Origin: Microcoleus sp036705565
GTDB lineage: Bacteria > Cyanobacteriota > Cyanobacteriia > Cyanobacteriales > Microcoleaceae
Assembly (NCBI GenBank): GCA_036705565.1
Contig: JAUBUY010000028.1
Direction: 5' to 3' (one strand)
Length of the DNA stretch: 64,000 nt
Shown here one piece after another: positions 60,697 to 64,000 of the stretch. The first letter of the stretch is position 1, and every line of letters begins with the position of its first letter. Position numbers and translations under genes: made by a program. The notes beneath the pieces were generated by a model. It was not told where the DNA came from. It worked only from the letters and a program-made list of their open reading frames with translations, and ran no database searches.

Positions 60697-62334
60697 TTAC
60701 AAATTGCAACTCATATCCCCAGATAATTGACTGAAACGCGCATTTTCCCGATAGTCTACCGGACAGTCAATCACGCAAGGGACATCTTGAGCAAGGGCTT
60801 CTTTCAGAATCGGAATAAAATCTGTTGCAGATTCCACTCGATAGCCTTTTAAACCCATACTTTCCGCAAATTTCACAAAATCGGGATTGCCAAATTTGAC
60901 GAAATCGGAATGACCAAAATAATCTTGCTGCTTCCATTCAATTAACCCGTAACCGCCGTCATTAAATATCAGCGTCACAAAATTAGTACCGACTCGCAAA
61001 GCAGTTTCTAACTCTTGGCAATTCATCATAAAACCACCGTCGCCGGTGGCGGCTACTACTTTGCGATCGGGATAAACGAGTTTTGCAGCTACCGCACCCG
61101 GAATCGCAATTCCCATCGCCGCAAAGCCGTTGGAAATCAAACAGGTATTCGGGCGATCGCAATGATAGTGCCGCGCGATCCACATTTTGTGAGCTCCGAC
61201 ATCAGATATAAGAATATCTTCCGGGTCCAGGATTTGCCGCAAATCGTAAATGAGTTTTTGTGGCTTGATCGGGAAACCGTCGTCGGCTGCATATTGTTCG
61301 TACCCAGCCCGAATATCCGCCCGCAATTGCTTAGCAAAAGGGTCTACTTTCTCCATGCGATCGGCACGCTGCAAAATTTCATTGAGAGAATCAGAAATAT
61401 CCCCCACAACTTCTATAAGAGGAATATAACTGCTGTCAATTTCTGCTGGCAGAGCTCCAATATGAATAATCGGAATTTTTCCTTCAGGATTCCACTTTTT
61501 CGGGGAATATTCAATCAAATCGTAGCCAACAGCAATCACTAAATCCGTTTCTTCAAAAGCACAGCTAATGTAATCGCGTTTTTGCAAGCCCGTCGTCCAC
61601 AGTGCCAAAGGATGAGTGTAAGGAATCACACCTTTGCCCATGAAAGTATTAGCTACAGGGATATTCAATCGAGTAGCAAATTGTGTCAAAGCATCGCTGG
61701 CGTTAGCGCGGATCGCACCGTTTCCTACTAAAAGCAGAGGACTTTTTGCCTTGGAAATTGCCACAGCGGCTTTATTCAAGCTTTGGTAAGCGCCAAAAGT
61801 TTTTTCGCGGTTGTCTTTGGTGAGCGGATCTCCTTCAGCAGGCATGGCTGCGATGTTTTCAGGTAAGTCAATGTGAACTGCTCCCGGCTTTTCACTTTGA
61901 GCTACTTTAAAAGCTTTGCGGACAATTTCTGCCGTCGTGCTGGGGCGAACAATTTGAGCATTCCACTTAGTAACTGGCGCAAACATGGCGACCAAATCTA
62001 AATATTGGTGCGATTCTATGTGCATTCTGTCTGTGCCGACTTGTCCGGTAATTGCTATTAAAGGAGCGCCGTCTAAGTTGGCGTCAGCAACTCCTGTCAT
62101 TAAGTTAGTTGCCCCAGGGCCCAAGGTGGACAAGCAAACGCCGGCTTTGCCGGTGAGACGACCGTAAACGTCTGCCATGAATGCGGCGCCTTGTTCGTGG
62201 CGAGTAGTAATAAATTTAATTGAAGAGTTTCTCAGGGCTTCTAGAACTTCTAAATTTTCTTCTCCGGGAAGTCCAAAGACGTATTCGACGCCTTCATTTT
62301 CTAAACATTTTACCAATAGTTGAGCTGTGTTCAT
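60697..62334 (-). CDS. 2-oxoglutarate decarboxylase (acetolactate synthase-like ThDP enzyme)
   Basis: A 545-residue thiamine diphosphate enzyme. Features are YVFGLPGEENLEVLEALRNS, catalytic Glu47 in RHEQGAAFMADVYGR, LSTLGPGATNLMTGVADANL and the cofactor-metal motif ATGDGGFMMNCQELETALRV with NDGGYGLIEW. Automated pipelines call it acetolactate synthase. In Synechococcus sp. PCC 7002 the homologous gene next to succinate semialdehyde dehydrogenase encodes 2-oxoglutarate decarboxylase, which makes succinic semialdehyde and closes the cyanobacterial TCA cycle. The adjacent dehydrogenase gene, 142 bp upstream on the same strand, supports this. AlsS-type activity is the alternative. Confidence 0.85.
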   Translation of the reverse strand: MNTAQLLVKCLENEGVEYVFGLPGEENLEVLEALRNSSIKFITTRHEQGAAFMADVYGRLTGKAGVCLSTLGPGATNLMTGVADANLDGAPLIAITGQVGTDRMHIESHQYLDLVAMFAPVTKWNAQIVRPSTTAEIVRKAFKVAQSEKPGAVHIDLPENIAAMPAEGDPLTKDNREKTFGAYQSLNKAAVAISKAKSPLLLVGNGAIRANASDALTQFATRLNIPVANTFMGKGVIPYTHPLALWTTGLQKRDYISCAFEETDLVIAVGYDLIEYSPKKWNPEGKIPIIHIGALPAEIDSSYIPLIEVVGDISDSLNEILQRADRMEKVDPFAKQLRADIRAGYEQYAADDGFPIKPQKLIYDLRQILDPEDILISDVGAHKMWIARHYHCDRPNTCLISNGFAAMGIAIPGAVAAKLVYPDRKVVAATGDGGFMMNCQELETALRVGTNFVTLIFNDGGYGLIEWKQQDYFGHSDFVKFGNPDFVKFAESMGLKGYRVESATDFIPILKEALAQDVPCVIDCPVDYRENARFSQLSGDMSCNL

Positions 62335-62476
62335 TTCCGTTTCTCTCCTCGGTTAATGGTTTTTTTGTCTTTTTCAACCGATCGCAAAAATACTAAATGG
62401 GAATTTTTAACCGCAGATAAACGCAGATAAACGCAGACTTATGTAGATTTGTGCGATCGGTTGAGAGAGTGGGAGC

Positions 62477-63844
62477 TTATTTCACCCACACTGTTTTTAT
62501 GTTAACAAATTCGTGCATTCCTTGGATGCTCAATTCGCGTCCGTAACCGGAGCGTTTGATACCGCCGAAGGGCAATCTAGGGTCGGATTTTACTAAACCG
62601 TTGATGAATACCGCGCCCGCCTCTAGTTCGGAAATAAATCGATCGCTCTCTGAGTTTACTGTAGTCCAAGCTGACGCACCCAAGCCAAAAGATGTGCTAT
62701 TTGCGAGGGCGATCGCCTCCTCGATGCCTGCAACCCGGAATACTAAAGCTACGGGCCCGAAAAATTCTTCTTGACGGGCAGAGGCATTCGGCGGAATATC
62801 TGTCAGAATAGTTGGCAAGTAGAAATTGCCGGCTTTCTCTGACAATGGGCGGCCACCTGTCAGAATTTTTGCTCCCGATTGGATGCAATTTTGCACTTGA
62901 TTGTCCAAGTCTTTGAGGATGGCGGGAGTAGCTAAAGGGCCGATATCGGTTTCTGGCAACATCGGATCGCCTACTTTTAATTGCTCGAATTTTTCGACAA
63001 ATCCTGTGATGAATTCGTCGGCTATCTCTTCTGCTAAAATAAAGCGTTTGGCGGCGATGCAAGATTGACCGTTATTGAGCATCCGGGATGTCACAGCAGT
63101 TGATAAAGCTGCTGCTACATCGGCGCTCGACATCACAATAAATGGGTCGCTTCCTCCCAATTCCAGCACTACTTTTTTCAAATTTTTGCCCGCATTTGCT
63201 GCCAAACTTTCACCCGCTGGTTCGCTACCGGTGAGGGTTGCTGCTTTTATACGATCGTCCGCAACGATATTGGCTACTTTGTCGGCGCCCACTAACAAAG
63301 TTTGAAAAACGCCTTCGGGAAAGCCAGCTTCCCTGAAAATTTCTTCGATTTTCAAAGCGCACTGAGGCACGTTGGAAGCGTGTTTAAGCAAGCCGACATT
63401 GCCCGCCATCAGCGCCGGCGCCGCAAACCGAAAAACTTGCCAAAATGGGAAGTTCCACGGCATAACGGCTAAAATAGCGCCTAGCGGTTGGTAGCGGACA
63501 AAGCTGCTGCTAGCGTCAGTGGTTGCCGGTATGTCTGCCATAAATTGAGCGGCATTTTTGGCGTAATAGCGACAAACTAAGGCGCATTTTTCGACTTCGC
63601 CGATCGCAGATTTGAGCGTTTTACCCATTTCCAGAGTCATCATTTCAGCGTAAATTTCGCGATCGCGCTCCAAGATGTCTGCAGCTTTCTGCATCCACAG
63701 AGCTCTCTGCTCAAACGGCAGTTGGCGGTATTTTTTAAAAGCTTGCTGTGCTAATTCCAGCTTAGCTTCGATTACCTCATCCGCGATCGGCTCGAAAGTT
63801 TTCAGCGTTTCTCCCGTTGCCGGGTTGATAGTAGCAATAGCCAT
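62477..63844 (-). CDS. gabD: Succinate semialdehyde dehydrogenase
   Basis: A 455-residue aldehyde dehydrogenase converting succinic semialdehyde to succinate with NAD(P). Motifs are ILAVMPWNFPFWQVFRFAAP, catalytic Glu in VVLELGGSDPFIV, catalytic Cys in LNNGQSCIAAKRFILAEE, EEFFGPVALVFRV and LPFGGIKRSGYGRELS. With the decarboxylase gene downstream it forms the two-step bypass of 2-oxoglutarate dehydrogenase known in cyanobacteria. ATG at 63844 has a GGAG-type site (AGGAG) close upstream on the minus strand. The leader carries a strong hairpin. Confidence 0.92.
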   Translation of the reverse strand: MAIATINPATGETLKTFEPIADEVIEAKLELAQQAFKKYRQLPFEQRALWMQKAADILERDREIYAEMMTLEMGKTLKSAIGEVEKCALVCRYYAKNAAQFMADIPATTDASSSFVRYQPLGAILAVMPWNFPFWQVFRFAAPALMAGNVGLLKHASNVPQCALKIEEIFREAGFPEGVFQTLLVGADKVANIVADDRIKAATLTGSEPAGESLAANAGKNLKKVVLELGGSDPFIVMSSADVAAALSTAVTSRMLNNGQSCIAAKRFILAEEIADEFITGFVEKFEQLKVGDPMLPETDIGPLATPAILKDLDNQVQNCIQSGAKILTGGRPLSEKAGNFYLPTILTDIPPNASARQEEFFGPVALVFRVAGIEEAIALANSTSFGLGASAWTTVNSESDRFISELEAGAVFINGLVKSDPRLPFGGIKRSGYGRELSIQGMHEFVNIKTVWVK

Positions 63845-63872
63845 TGTTTCATCTCCTGTGTGAAAAACACAA

Positions 63873-63907
63873 AACTCCCTGCTAGTTTTGAGCCGAGGCA
63901 GGGAGTT
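63873..63907 (-). terminator. Strong hairpin in the leader of the SSADH gene
   Basis: AACTCCCTGC and GCAGGGAGTT form a perfect 10-bp stem; on the minus strand TTTGTGTTTTTC follows. It is either the terminator of an upstream minus-strand gene beyond the window or an attenuator 29 bp before the start codon. Confidence 0.6.
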
Positions 63908-64000
63908 GTATCAAGGTATTACAAAATAGGAATTTACCAGCCACGTTTTCTTTCAGATTTTGCTAAGTTGCAAGTGCCGCGATTTGTTTAAATTTCTCTA

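Overview
The window comes from a filamentous cyanobacterium, most likely of the Microcoleus/Oscillatoria group. The reasons are frequent GCGATCGC palindromes, the response regulator RpaA, a CAAD/CURT1-type thylakoid protein, the cyanobacterial 2-oxoglutarate decarboxylase plus succinate semialdehyde dehydrogenase pair, and dense families of short dispersed repeats. The genus is an inference; no rRNA gene is present. A block of 100 Ns at 52926-53025 marks an unresolved tandem repeat, so this is a draft assembly.

Layout. 1-2250: an ISAs1-type insertion sequence sits inside an already frameshifted IS5-type transposase gene. 2779-6460: rpaA, a mobile-element-like palindrome, an FTR1-type iron permease, a ferritin-like protein and a decayed gene. 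7345-9793: a cbiM-cbiQ-cbiO metal uptake (ECF-type) operon. 9890-15808: potassium channel, D-lactate dehydrogenase, CAAD protein, aroA, an orphan gene and a lipoprotein. 16082-18605: a membrane/helix-turn-helix protein, a DNA methyltransferase and a BglII-like restriction endonuclease that appears to start with ATT. 18626-19993: small monooxygenase and MOSC protein.

20164-27274 holds glycosyltransferases, including a roughly 1370-residue protein with three transferase domains. It is followed by a type I secretion operon (27555-33492: parvulin-type isomerase, ABC exporter with a degenerate C39 domain, HlyD adaptor). 33757-47973 is a surface-polysaccharide region: sugar-nucleotide enzymes (rfbC, rfbD, a CDP-paratose-epimerase-like protein), family 2 glycosyltransferases, large GT-C-like membrane proteins and an SGNH hydrolase. 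Together these two regions suggest building and exporting cell-surface glycans and perhaps a glycosylated secreted protein; that link is inferred from position.

48294-58673 is mostly housekeeping: a PRC-barrel protein, smc (with a repeat-derived insertion in its head domain), a lone tnpB, murA, an M48 peptidase whose 3' end overlaps a tRNA-Leu gene, and a DMT-family transporter. 59081-60644 is a small toxin-antitoxin-like island (Panacea domain, DUF6883, DUF4926, HicB-like). 60697-63844 encodes the two enzymes that close the cyanobacterial TCA cycle.

Several repeat families recur between genes and, in at least three cases (the 23153-27274, 39767-41560 and smc genes), inside reading frames. 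Counts and family assignments were made by eye.
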